This document shows, in pieces, positions 54,874 to 64,000 of a DNA stretch of 64,000 nucleotides. Under the pieces are notes generated by a model. That model ran no database searches. It saw only the letters and a program-made list of their open reading frames with translations, and was not told where the DNA came from. The DNA is from Siphonodentalium dalli (taxonomy: Eukaryota > Mollusca > Scaphopoda > Gadilida > Siphonodentaliidae): the NCBI GenBank assembly GCA_032622095.1, contig CP136066.1, forward strand, positions 4,611,784-4,675,783. Direction: 5' to 3'. The number at the start of each line of letters is the position of its first letter. Positions within the stretch are counted from its first letter, which is position 1. Position numbers and translations under genes: made by a program.

Positions 54874-54896
54874 CCTTCTGTTGGGTAAAGGGTTAA

Positions 54897-55576
54897 TAAA
54901 ATAAAACTAGCTTATCTTGCCATGTGGATGTTATGACTGTTGATGTCAGCGGTACGTCAATCTAAAAGCATAATGCTTGTCTGTTTTTTGTATAATATTG
55001 GAATTTTATTTATGGTCATATCTGGTATTATATTTCAGTTCATGATGTAGCGTGCTGGATGTTATGGGTACCATAGAGAGCGTTCCTGACCCAAGGGCGG
55101 CCCATTTCTGGGCCCACATATTTTATTAAGAGAGCTTTTGCATTGCTACAACTTGTTACGATTCCTCTCCCCCGCCACCTGGGCATTTGGGTTTGTATGA
55201 CAGACCACGATTTTATTGATACTCTCTGAATGGTAAACGATATATATGAGGCTGCTTTCAGCCTTAGGCAGACATAACCCCAATACCATCATTAGGCAGC
55301 CATATACAAAAAACTTTAAAACTGCTCAATTTTAAACACTCTTTCTCTAGTTTTGTTTGAAATGTGACCACCAAGCTATGATAAATGGGAATTTGTGATT
55401 CCTCAAGTAATATGAAATATACAAATTCTCAGGTCTGCCTAATGATAGGAGGACCATTGACCATCACACGGCAGACTGCGATATTATGCAAACCAAATCC
55501 GGTCTGCCTATTTTTTGCATACCAGTCAAAACTAGTTATCTGGTGCTTTAATTGTTAACATCTCTCCTTGTTCAAC
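54897..55576. other. intergenic sequence
   Basis: No gene seen. Short related segments AGGCAGACATA (55,266) and GGTCTGCCTAATGAT (55,431) occur in inverted orientation and may be element ends. Confidence 0.45.
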
Positions 55577-55978
55577 CGATTTAGGTTGTCTATAAAATGA
55601 TGGGATTGAAAAAAAATTTGTTAAGGACATTTCAGCCCCGATAATTTTGAGACATGTGTATTCTGTCGATATATAGCTTCATCATTGTGCGGTCGAAACA
55701 TCTACAGCGGTCTTGAACAAATCAACTTTTCTGGTTTTGCATTTTTTATGTATAGGATGCAGCAAAAAAGGAGATAACTGGCCAAATGTCATTAAACAAT
55801 CGAGAAATATGGTGTATACATCGAAATTGAGTACAATTTCGGGATTGAAAAAAGACCGCACAATGATGAAACTATATATCGATCGAATAGACATGTCTCA
55901 AAATTATTGGGGCGGAAATGCCCTTCACAACAATTTTTTCAATCCCATCATTTTATAGACAAAAGACAACCTAAATCG
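55577..55978. mobile_element. foldback (long inverted repeat) element
   Basis: Two ~120-bp inverted arms (55,577-55,694 and 55,853-55,978) start CGATTTAGGTTGTC and share GATGGGATTGAAAAAA and ATCATTGTGCGGTC. The ~160-bp centre has no coding capacity. The right arm carries an extra few bases (TTTGTC-like) near its end. Confidence 0.85.
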
Positions 55979-56465
55979 TTTTTTTTTTTGGTATTTGTCG
56001 CCTCTTGATACGCTATAAAAGCCTTATTTTATCATCACATAACGCATTATTTGGAACAGTAAAAACAGAAGTGAAAACAAAAATCACGTGAAAGTGAAAC
56101 TACGGCTAAATCTACCACAGTAATGCGCGCGCATCACGATGTCACCGATTCATTTGGCAGACTTACTTCGTGACGTCACGGAGTCCCGATAAAAATGTCA
56201 TATTGAACAATCGGGAGCCCAATATGACTTTCGGGAATCCAATATGACTTTTCCCCATATTATCGTGTGACGGCTTTTGCCCAAATCAGTGTCAGTTAAG
56301 GGATGGATAATAATACCAATTACACAACAAACATTTTTGACATTGATCCACCATTGAAGAGTTATTTTGATCCAAGTTCCATCTGAATATCCAAAAACGA
56401 GAGTTAGTTTTACATTTATAGTTAACAACTTGAATTTAATACAAGGAAAGTCCCCTGATATGCAT
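55979..56465. other. intergenic sequence
   Basis: No gene seen. A TGACGTCA palindrome lies at 56,171-56,178 and the phrase CCAATATGACTTT occurs twice near 56,218 and 56,241. Confidence 0.45.
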
Positions 56466-56605
56466 CAGATTGAGTCTTCTACATATCAGATTGAGTCTTG
56501 TTCATATCAGATTGAGTCGTCTACATATCAGATTGAGTTTTCTACATATGCACATCAGATTGAGTGTTCTACATATGCATATCAGATTGATTTTTCTACA
56601 TATGC
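56466..56605. repeat. 21-bp minisatellite B
   Basis: Six units starting CAGATTGA. The first three are 21 bp, the next two are 27 bp because of an added GCACAT or GCATAT, and the last is partial. Confidence 0.92.
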
Positions 56606-57172
56606 AAGAGAATATGCATTTGTTTTACCAGACTGAATTGACCATTGCGATTTACCCCCTCCCATGGAGCCTGACGCATGCATATTACTATAGACGAACA
56701 TAATTTTTATCACGCAACAACTTAATTATTGAAAACTCCCCACCACTTTTCACGATTCATCTGTCCCCCTCATGTCTTCTACTTTTTCACCCCATCTCTC
56801 TCACTCTCTCACTCCCTAATATATTCTCAAAGTTTCCATCCCCAACTCAAACTTAGTTATATATCTCCATTTCTTCTAAAAACATTATTACAATTCTTTC
56901 CAGTCTGATCGATACCCCTCCCTCACTTATTGAGGAAGGGGCATGTCGCCAAAGAGGAGAAGACTTAATATAAGCCCTCGGGCTTGTTGTCTGATACTCA
57001 TTTCCATACATTAACTCTTCTATTTTAGCATATTTGTATCATCTGTGTATTATGTTATGTTATGTTGGATTTGGAAATAAAAATATGTTTACACTAAATG
57101 TCGGATTTTCTAGTCAACAAACAGAACAGCACAAGTTATAATGTAACAACGAGTAAATAATTATAATCTTAG
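56606..57172. other. intergenic sequence
   Basis: No gene seen. A pyrimidine-rich stretch spans about 56,730-56,830. Confidence 0.5.
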
Positions 57173-58387
57173 TTATACAATATAAAGCGCCTCTAAAAAA
57201 ACCTCAACAAACTCTGGCAGACCAAATTCTGACGCTGCTTTTTGTTTGGTTCTTGACGGCCAGTTGTAGTTTCTTCGCGGCCGGTACAACCAAATAACAT
57301 GGTGCTGGAACCAAATATCATGGTGCTGGAACCAAATATCATGGTGCTGGAACCAAATAACATGGTGCTGGAACCAAATAACATGGTGCTGGAACCAAAT
57401 AACATGGTGCTGGAACCAAATAACATGGTGCTGGAACCAAATAACATGGTGCTGGAACCAAATAACATGGTGCTGGAACCAAATATCATGGTGCTGGAAC
57501 CAAATAACATGGTGCTGGAACCAAATAACACGGTGCTGGAACCAAATAACATGGTGCTGGAACCAAATAACATGGTGCTGGAACCAAATATCATGGTGCT
57601 GGAACCAAATAACATGGTGCTGGAACCAAATAACATGGTGCTGGAACCAAATAACACGGTGCTGGAACCAAATAACATGGTGCTGGAACCAAATAACATG
57701 GTGCTGGAACCAAATATCATGGTGCTGGAACCAAATAACATGGTGCTGGAACCAAATAACATGGTGCTGGAACCAAATAACATGGTGCTGGAACCAAATA
57801 ACATGGTGCTGGAACCAAATAACATGGTGCTGGAACCAAATAACATGGTGCTGGAACCAAATATCATGGTGCTGGAACCAAATAACATGGTGCTGGAACC
57901 AAATAACATGGTGCTGGAACCAAATAACATGGTGCTGGAACCAAATAACATGGTGCTGGAACCAAATAACATGGTGCTGGAACCAAATAACATGGTGCTG
58001 GAACCAAATAACATGGTGCTGGAACCAAATAACATGGTGCTGGAACCAAATAACATGGTGCTGGAACCAAATAACATGGTGCTGGAACCAAATAACATGG
58101 TGCTGGAACCAAATATCATGGTGCTGGAACCAAATAACATGGTGCTGGAACCAAATAACATGGTGCTGGAACCAAATAACATGGTGCTGGAACCAAATAA
58201 CATGGTGCTGGAACCAAATAACATGGTGCTGGAACCAAATAACATGGTGCTGGAACCAAATAACATGGTGCTGGAACCAAATATCCTTCATATCCTTTAC
58301 AAGTCTGTTACAAATCGGTTCTGCGCGACATGTCTGCAAATAAAGTTCCGCGTGTTGTTGCTGTTTCTTGGTCGGCAACTGAAACAT
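57173..58387 (-). CDS. 404-codon ORF through minisatellite C (doubtful)
   Basis: Starts with about 35 non-repetitive codons (MFQLPTKKQQQ...), then runs through 47 heptads of the WFQHHVI type, and ends with about 38 non-repetitive codons. A 21-bp unit without stops is open in several frames at once, and the opposite strand is open too (57,299-58,429), so openness is not evidence of coding. The flanks are unrecognised. Confidence 0.15.
   Translation of the reverse strand: MFQLPTKKQQQHAELYLQTCRAEPICNRLVKDMKDIWFQHHVIWFQHHVIWFQHHVIWFQHHVIWFQHHVIWFQHHVIWFQHHVIWFQHHDIWFQHHVIWFQHHVIWFQHHVIWFQHHVIWFQHHVIWFQHHVIWFQHHVIWFQHHVIWFQHHVIWFQHHVIWFQHHVIWFQHHDIWFQHHVIWFQHHVIWFQHHVIWFQHHVIWFQHHVIWFQHHVIWFQHHDIWFQHHVIWFQHHVIWFQHRVIWFQHHVIWFQHHVIWFQHHDIWFQHHVIWFQHHVIWFQHRVIWFQHHVIWFQHHDIWFQHHVIWFQHHVIWFQHHVIWFQHHVIWFQHHVIWFQHHVIWFQHHDIWFQHHDIWFQHHVIWLYRPRRNYNWPSRTKQKAASEFGLPEFVEVFLEALYIV
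57299..58285 (+). repeat. 21-bp minisatellite C, 47 copies
   Basis: Perfectly phased 21-bp units of the form ATGGTGCTGGAACCAAATA plus AC or TC, 987 bp in all. TC-ending units are at positions 1, 2, 9, 14, 20, 27, 39 and 47. ACGG in place of ATGG occurs in units 12 and 18. The block of units 9-14 resembles 14-20, suggesting segmental duplication. Confidence 0.98.
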
Positions 58388-58403
58388 TTATACTTTATAA
58401 TTG

Positions 58404-58428
58404 TTTTATGGTGCCCGTATTCAGAATA
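58404..58428 (-). repeat. inverted copy of a segment at 58,866-58,889
   Basis: ATGGTGCCCGTATTCAGAAT here, with its near-complement at 58,867-58,887. Confidence 0.7.
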
Positions 58429-58756
58429 ACCTATACATAGTCCGGTAAGTTTTGTGATATGCATATAATGCTAAAATATCAGCCACGGAGATATAAACGT
58501 AGCTGTTATGATAACGCGGGAATCTGTAAATTATAGTAATATGTGGAGGAATCTCGGATGAATCCGGCACCTCTCGCTGACAACAACGACACCTCCGATG
58601 ATTATATAAACATAATAACCTGACCACGACTGTGTGTGGGATTTAAAGTTGCACATTTTGTGCTCTGTAAGTGGATTCCGTGGTGTAAGCAATTCATGAG
58701 TTTCGGGGTTCTCTACAATGTTATTCATACTATTTTTAATTTTGACTGGCTAAAAC
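58429..58756. other. intergenic sequence
   Basis: No gene seen. Confidence 0.5.
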
Positions 58757-58885
58757 TGCTCTGACGGCAGACTGTCTGCTCATCATTAGCAGAATATAAA
58801 CTTCCGGTGGGCAAGGCGGGGTACCTTGTTTGTGAGCCAGGACACTGTGTCATCACCCATTGCTCATTCTGAATATGGGCACCAT
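58757..58885 (+). repeat. dispersed repeat, copy 1
   Basis: About 125 bp shared with 61,850-61,977, including GGCAGACTG, TTAGCAGAATATAA, GGGTACCTTGTTTG, AGGACACTGTG and CATTGCTCATTCTGA-like strings. It leads into the ORF1 remnant, so it may be that element's 5' region. Confidence 0.8.
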
Positions 58886-59880
58886 AACACAAATGAAACA
58901 TTTATATTCATGCAATGTATTATCGAGATGCTCCAGCAGATGCCTAGTGTTGATTTACCGATATTCGTTGCAAGGGATCTGTCAAAATTGCCGCCAATTA
59001 ACATGATTGATCGTGGTGTTTGTCGCTTATCAACAGAGATAAATATAATGAGAACACAAATTGATTCACTGGAGAGACTCCTCAATAAGACGTTTCCAGG
59101 TGCGAATGATGTACTTTCGAATACGATAAATATGAGTAGTGGTGGTGTTATACGAGAAGAGAAATAAACGACAGACGCCGTAGCAGCAAAGGAACTAGAA
59201 TCAAACCGCAAAGTTTCAAATATGCCAATGAATAATCACAACAATCAATCTAATAATGCAGAGGGAATGCAAGTGCCAGTGACTGTCTCTAATAACGAGA
59301 GTAAATGGAAAACCAAATGTATCGCTCCTGGCTGGATTGCAGCAGATCATTGCAGGACTTCACGCCGTGAAAATGTGACTTCCCTATCATCTGTGGAGAC
59401 GCGACAGAAAAGATTATGTACATAGGTAAATAGCACAGAGAATGAGTGGTCAACTACGAAGAGTAGAAGTAAGACAATGTATGCTGAGGTCTGGAAAACA
59501 CCTGTTATGACTGAACGAAACTCTCTGCCAGACAACGGAAACTCACGGTCACCAAGGACAAGACGACGCCTTGTTATTGGATCATCGCGAAGACAGTCAG
59601 TCAATTTGACGGTGAAATCACACTCCACCTTCTCAATATTTCTTTCCCGATTAACGCCAGATACCACTGTGAAAAATGTTGTTGACTATGTCCGGCATGA
59701 ATTTAATACAGTTGTTGTGAACCGCCATAAATTAGTGACGAAACATGACAGCTATTCTTTTTAGAGTAGATGTATCAAGTTCAGTTGGACTGCTGGACAC
59801 TTTTCTGGAATCAACTAGATGGCCTACGAATGCATTAGTGCGTAAATTTTATGTTGCAATATGTGATCGTGTATGTGGAA
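58826..59880 (+). pseudogene. LINE ORF1-like remnant
   Basis: A single frame from 58,826 interrupted by TAA (59,165-59,167) and TAG (59,423-59,425), then shifted by one base at a T run near 59,758 where the frame continues to about 59,870. N-terminal part: a DLPIFVARDLSKLPP motif and a helical stretch (LSTEINIMRTQIDSLERLLN) likely to be a coiled coil. Middle: polar linker. C-terminal part: a TFSIFLSRLTPDTTVKNVVDY domain of the RRM-like type, then TKHDSYSF and a WPTNALVRKFY ending. This order fits the ORF1 (nucleic-acid-binding) proteins of animal non-LTR elements. No reverse transcriptase follows in the window. Confidence 0.72.
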
Positions 59881-60223
59881 CTGCATGCATCTTACGTGCT
59901 TAATTTAGTTTTAAACTGTTTATTTATTATTTATAACTTATATATGGACCTCGTGTCTGAAATAAAGTACATACAATACTTTATAATTGACAGGACTCTA
60001 ACGATTATATAATCGAATCCGTAGATTCGCAATATGCAACACATGGGGCGTTCGGCGCCAAAACGACAAATACGACACTTTTGAAGCCAATAAATGACAC
60101 ACGTGACCCGTTCGCATATTGAGAGCACGTTGAACACACTTTATATGACCAAGTCCACTGAAACCGAATTTCTTAGTATGGGCATATCATCTGGAGCACT
60201 GAATACGGTCATTATAATGATCC

Positions 60224-60226
<3 letters not shown>
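59881..60226. other. intergenic sequence
   Basis: No gene seen. Confidence 0.5.

Positions 60227-60311
<85 letters not shown>
60227..60311. repeat. (TA)n microsatellite
   Basis: 85 nt of uninterrupted TA. Confidence 0.97.
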
Positions 60312-60314
<3 letters not shown>

Positions 60315-60359
60315 TTGGGTAATCTGTCGCTTATGTGGACATTGATATGCAGTCTTGAT

Positions 60360-60632
60360 GACTATACATCGTATGTGTATGACTATACATCGTATGTGTA
60401 TGAATATACATAGTGTGGGTATGACTATACATGGTATGGATATGGCTATACATCGTATGGGTATGACTATACATCGTATGGCTGTGGCTATACATCGTAT
60501 GGGTATGACTATATATCGTATGGGTATGAATATACATAGTATGGGTATGACTATGCATCGTATGGGTATGACTATACATCGTATTGGTATGACTATACAT
60601 CGTATGGGTTTGACTATACATCGTATGGGTAT
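60360..60632 (+). repeat. 21-bp minisatellite D, 13 copies
   Basis: Thirteen units of the form GACTATACATCGTATGGGTA plus T, with a few substitutions per unit. It begins 48 bp after the TA run. Frames read MTIHRMG-like heptads. Confidence 0.95.
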
Positions 60633-61736
60633 GGCAGATTTATTGTCGATTGCACTCACTTTTCCTTATGGCATGTTGCCGAATACTTGCGTGGAACATA
60701 TGCCATATGGGAAGTCAGTCTTAACAAATAATTATTGGGTACCATATGGTCATTCATGCTAGCAATGTGGCCTATGCATACATATGGATACGCTGGCAAC
60801 GTCTGATGACTATACATGTGCATATCGTCGTTACAGAATCGGAATCTGCTTACACCTTTTTGTTCTGTTTTAAAAGAAAATGGAGATTGGAGTATTTGAA
60901 CATTTCAAAATATCTCGATCTGCGTTGTGTGTGCACATAAAAAGCTTGACATAGGTCCATTGACGCCTGTTGATGTTTATATGATGAATACACCACATAA
61001 AATATACAAAACATCGAGTAAAATCACACGAAATGTGTTTTGGTGGACATTGGAGAATGGAGGTAGCGCACTGTTCTAACAATTTAGCTATTTTCGTTTA
61101 AGTTTTCGGAGATTAATGGGTATAGCCATGATATGACTGTTTCTCGATTATTTAATTATATTCCATGTCTTATATGTACTTAAACCATAGTCCCCTTGTT
61201 TCTTTTTGTGCGCTATATTTCAGAACCGACAAGTAATAGCTACCTAATTGATTTCGAAAAACAATTAGTGTGCATTATGTATAGGATATTCCGCGACCTG
61301 TCGGGTATTCGAACAATAATTCAACGAGGCACTTTTAAAGCAATAAACACACATTTAAACCAATAATCACACATTTAAAGCCATAAGTGGCATTGGCAAA
61401 CAAATAGAGATCATTTGGCGCATGCAATATTGCATAAACTCTCATCTAAGAGCAATTATGTTCATCTAGTTGTCTTTCCTTTTATGTTTTTATCAGGTTT
61501 TCCAAACCACGCGTGCGTCAATCTTTGGATGAAAACTTCTTCTGAAACCGATCAAAACTCACTGCCATTGGTTCTGGGGGATATATCATTATAACACATG
61601 AGTTAGATCACTCTGTGCTAATTATAAATTTAGTGATGTATTTTATTACATTGGGCTATAATTATCTTGTTTGTCAGAATAACAATTGTACCGGGACATT
61701 AAATGGAGTATTACGAAGTATACACTGAAATAACGA
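60633..61736. other. intergenic sequence
   Basis: No gene seen. A short repeat ACACACATTTAAA occurs twice near 61,350. Confidence 0.5.
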
Positions 61737-62063
61737 GCCAATATCGTCCCATCTCGAGTTGCTCAACTGCAATTGTATGTCATGTTGTTCGGTGTGGTTT
61801 GGTTTGGTTTGTTTGTTTGTTTTTGCTTGTTTCGTTTTGTTTTTTGTGTTGCCCTGATGGCAGACTGCCTGTTCATGATTAGCAGAATATAAGCTTCCAG
61901 TGAGCAATGCAGGGTACCTTGTTTGCGGGCACAGGACACTGTGGCATCACCCGTTGCTCATTCTGATGTGGGCACAATACAACAATAATATTGTCCCATC
62001 TCGAGTTGCTCAATTGGAATTGTATGTCTTGTTGTTCGGTGTTGTTTGGTTTGTTTAGGTCTG
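61737..62063 (+). repeat. direct repeat flanking a dispersed repeat
   Basis: An ~78-bp segment (CCCATCTCGAGTTGCTCAA ... TTGTTCGGTGT) occurs at about 61,737-61,815 and 61,986-62,063. Between them at 61,850-61,977 lies the second copy of the repeat seen at 58,757-58,885. Confidence 0.82.
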
Positions 62064-62600
62064 TTTACCGTTCTTCCAGCTATTATATCATACCCCACCT
62101 GTTCTTCCGAAAATTAGCACGATATCTGTTTATAATATGATTTGTTTTAGGTTCATAATCGGATCAGAAAAGCCTCATGTTGAGTCCATAAGTAACTTAA
62201 AATTAGATTATTTAGTGCCATCAGTGACTCATAATGATTTAGTATAAGTCCATCATGGGTGGAAAATAACATGAATAAACCAACGAACGACTTACGAGAT
62301 GTACGCACTGTATAATGTGATAAAACGGAAAACGGATACAAATCCACTATGGGCTTATTTATGAATCAAATAATTCAATATAAACCTATACGAATGATAC
62401 AGGTCGATTGTGAACCTATTTGCGCGAGGATATGTTGCCATAATTATCACATGGGTGATAGTTTTATGAGAGAATTAAACAATTAACAACAGGGACGGTT
62501 AATTTCACCGGAAGTCGCAACACTGCAGTGCATCACCGAGCCCCAGCAAACAGATAACAATCTTGCCCAGTCACATCCCCACTGAACGCGAGTTACATAT
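62064..62600. other. intergenic sequence
   Basis: No gene seen. Confidence 0.5.
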
Positions 62601-62604
62601 CAAC

Positions 62605-62698
62605 GCAAATCGGGGTTAGAACCAACCTCACCAGCGCTGGTTTGATGATGTTGGTTGTATGTACCATGTCCCTTACCAACTGAGCTACTGCGATTTGT
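62605..62698 (-). mobile_element. tRNA-like SINE head or tRNA pseudogene
   Basis: On the minus strand, CAGTAGCTCAGTTGGTAAGG (62,672-62,691) is a good A box. GGTTCTAACCC (62,614-62,624) is a degenerate B box at a suitable distance. The acceptor strands do not pair, so it is not a working tRNA. Confidence 0.6.
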
Positions 62699-63373
62699 TC
62701 ACAGAACAATACAACGCCAGATTATACTACTTACCTTGACGTGCGACAAGTAACGTGGGACTTGATTGAGCATATAAGTGTGGTTGCTCGCATGGGCTTA
62801 TATATGCACAAACTAGGACGTTCCAGTGGAGCGAGACACATCATAGTCCAATGGTAAGATACTATTTATTTATGTATCATCGTTGCGTAATTGTAAAAGA
62901 AAACTGCCTAACGGGATTTGCGACAGCCTGTTCTTTGTGGTGTCGATAATTAACTTATTTTAAGAGTGAGATGTCAACACAGATATGTCACTAAACAATT
63001 TTGTTAATAATGGTCTTATGTTTATGCAAATTAATACGATACCCAGTAGGGATGTGTACTTATCGGTTTGTCTGTCATGTACACAAAGCGCTCGAAATGT
63101 GTACAGTCAGGCTATTGGCAAGTATCACCCCTGGGCAAGTGCACCTACTAGATTGATATGATGCGTGCGAATCGGCGACACTGATACGATACTGGAAGGG
63201 CAAACTAATGCTGGTAACAACAAGTACTGTTAATTTATCTAAAGTCATTTTCGCGGGGTTTGGCTAATCTGGACAAAGCAAAGAAAATCCAGTGTAAGTG
63301 AAACATACAAGTACCGATCTAGTTCTAAATATTTCAACAATAATCGCTGTGCTAGTTCTTGCAAAACGACATA
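62699..63373. other. intergenic sequence
   Basis: No gene seen. Confidence 0.5.
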
Positions 63374-63980
63374 AATTATTAACACCAATCAGCACACCCG
63401 TTATTACAATATAACAACCAACACATCCATTATTAACAACAACAACAATCAACACACCCATTATTAACAAAAATCAACACACCCATTATTAACAACAATC
63501 AACACACTCATTATTAACAACAACAGACACACTCATTATTAACAATCGACACACTCATTATTAACAGCAATCAACATACCCATTATTAACAACAATCAAC
63601 ACCCCCATTATTAACAACAACCAACACACTAATTATTAATAACAATCGACACGCTCATTATTAACAACAATCAACACACTCATTATTAACAACTGACACA
63701 CTCATTATTAACAACAATCAGCACACTCATTATTAACAACCGACACACTCATTATTAACAACAATCAACACACCCATAATTAACAACAATCAACACACTC
63801 AATATGAACAACAACAGACACACTCAGTATTAACAACCGACACACTCATTACTAACAACAATCAACACACCCATTACTAACAACAATCAACACACCCATT
63901 ATTAACAACAATCAACACACCCATTATTAACACCAATCAACAAACCCATTATAAACAACACTCAACACACCAATTATTAC
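63374..63980. repeat. ~25-bp minisatellite at the window end
   Basis: About 25 units built on CACACCCATTATTAACAA with either CAATCAA or a shorter link, giving lengths of about 18-25 bp. ACTC and ACCC variants alternate irregularly. Confidence 0.9.
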
Positions 63981-64000
63981 AATATGTTATAACATATATG

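Larger units (their letters stand above)
54507..54896. mobile_element. piggyBac-like MITE with TTAA duplication
   Basis: TTAA at 54,507-54,510 and 54,893-54,896 flanks a 382-bp element whose ends are inverted: CCCTTTACCCAACA at the left and its complement at the right. TTAA targets with CCC/GGG ends are the hallmark of piggyBac elements. Two 76-bp internal inverted arms (54,644-54,719 and 54,798-54,873) are each nearly palindromic themselves. There is no coding capacity. Confidence 0.88.

Noticed and set aside
57299-58429. A 376-codon plus-strand ORF of MVLEPNN heptads
   Set aside because: Several frames of the 21-bp unit are open on both strands, there is no non-repetitive N-terminus, and the start is simply the first repeat unit.
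60141-60659. A 172-codon minus-strand ORF rich in Ile, Pro, Cys and Tyr
   Set aside because: It is the translation of minisatellite D and the TA run.
62605-62698. A working tRNA on the minus strand
   Set aside because: The acceptor strands do not pair, the B box is degenerate and no anticodon arm is clear. Kept only as a SINE-like head.
63374-63980. Telomeric or subtelomeric repeat
   Set aside because: The unit does not resemble TTAGGG and has irregular length.

Overview
The window looks like animal nuclear DNA, most likely from a lophotrochozoan and probably a mollusc. The evidence is an intron-containing tRNA-Tyr, Pol III type internal promoters, LINE and SINE remnants, several MITE-like elements, and no operons or long genes. 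The mollusc assignment rests mainly on a tRNA-derived SINE whose 3' end (38.77-39.08 kb) runs into a GTCA-rich tail, and on repeats that resemble the bivalve 'pearl' elements. Both comparisons are from memory, so the assignment is an inference. No intact protein-coding gene is recognised.

From 1 to about 38.0 kb the window is almost entirely one tandem array with a 679-bp unit. Each unit carries a 92-nt tRNA-Tyr (anticodon GTA, 19-nt intron) and, on the other strand, a 73-nt tRNA-Arg (anticodon TCG). The 3' ends face each other across 286 bp and the 5' ends are separated by 228 bp. I place 48 full-length and 6 damaged tRNA-Tyr genes, and 52 full-length and 1 broken tRNA-Arg genes. One of the 52 has its anticodon changed to TTG. 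The array runs off the left edge of the window. It is interrupted at 8,976-11,346 by a 2.37-kb insert with 32-bp inverted ends, reverses direction at about 19,384, and reverses again at about 37,417. It ends at about 37,990 in a decayed unit. The unit copies are nearly identical, which implies recent amplification or strong homogenisation.

From 38 to 64 kb the sequence is a mosaic of repeats. In order it contains: an unrecognised 145-codon ORF next to a SINE; a 5'-truncated, decayed L1/Tx1-like LINE on the minus strand; diverged tandem repeats at 42.9-44.3 kb; a cluster of ~147-bp repeats with CAGA tails at 46-48.9 kb; a TA-flanked MITE-like element; two near-identical 452-bp MITE-like copies; a duplicated ~142-bp segment with a conserved reading frame; a piggyBac-like MITE with TTAA duplications and two internal hairpins; a foldback element; a broken LINE ORF1; four minisatellites with a 21-bp period (one of 47 copies); a TA microsatellite; and a ~25-bp minisatellite running to near the right edge.

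The most unusual object is the tRNA-Tyr/tRNA-Arg array with its mirrored arms. It could be a functional dosage array or a satellite built from tRNA genes. The sequence alone does not decide this.
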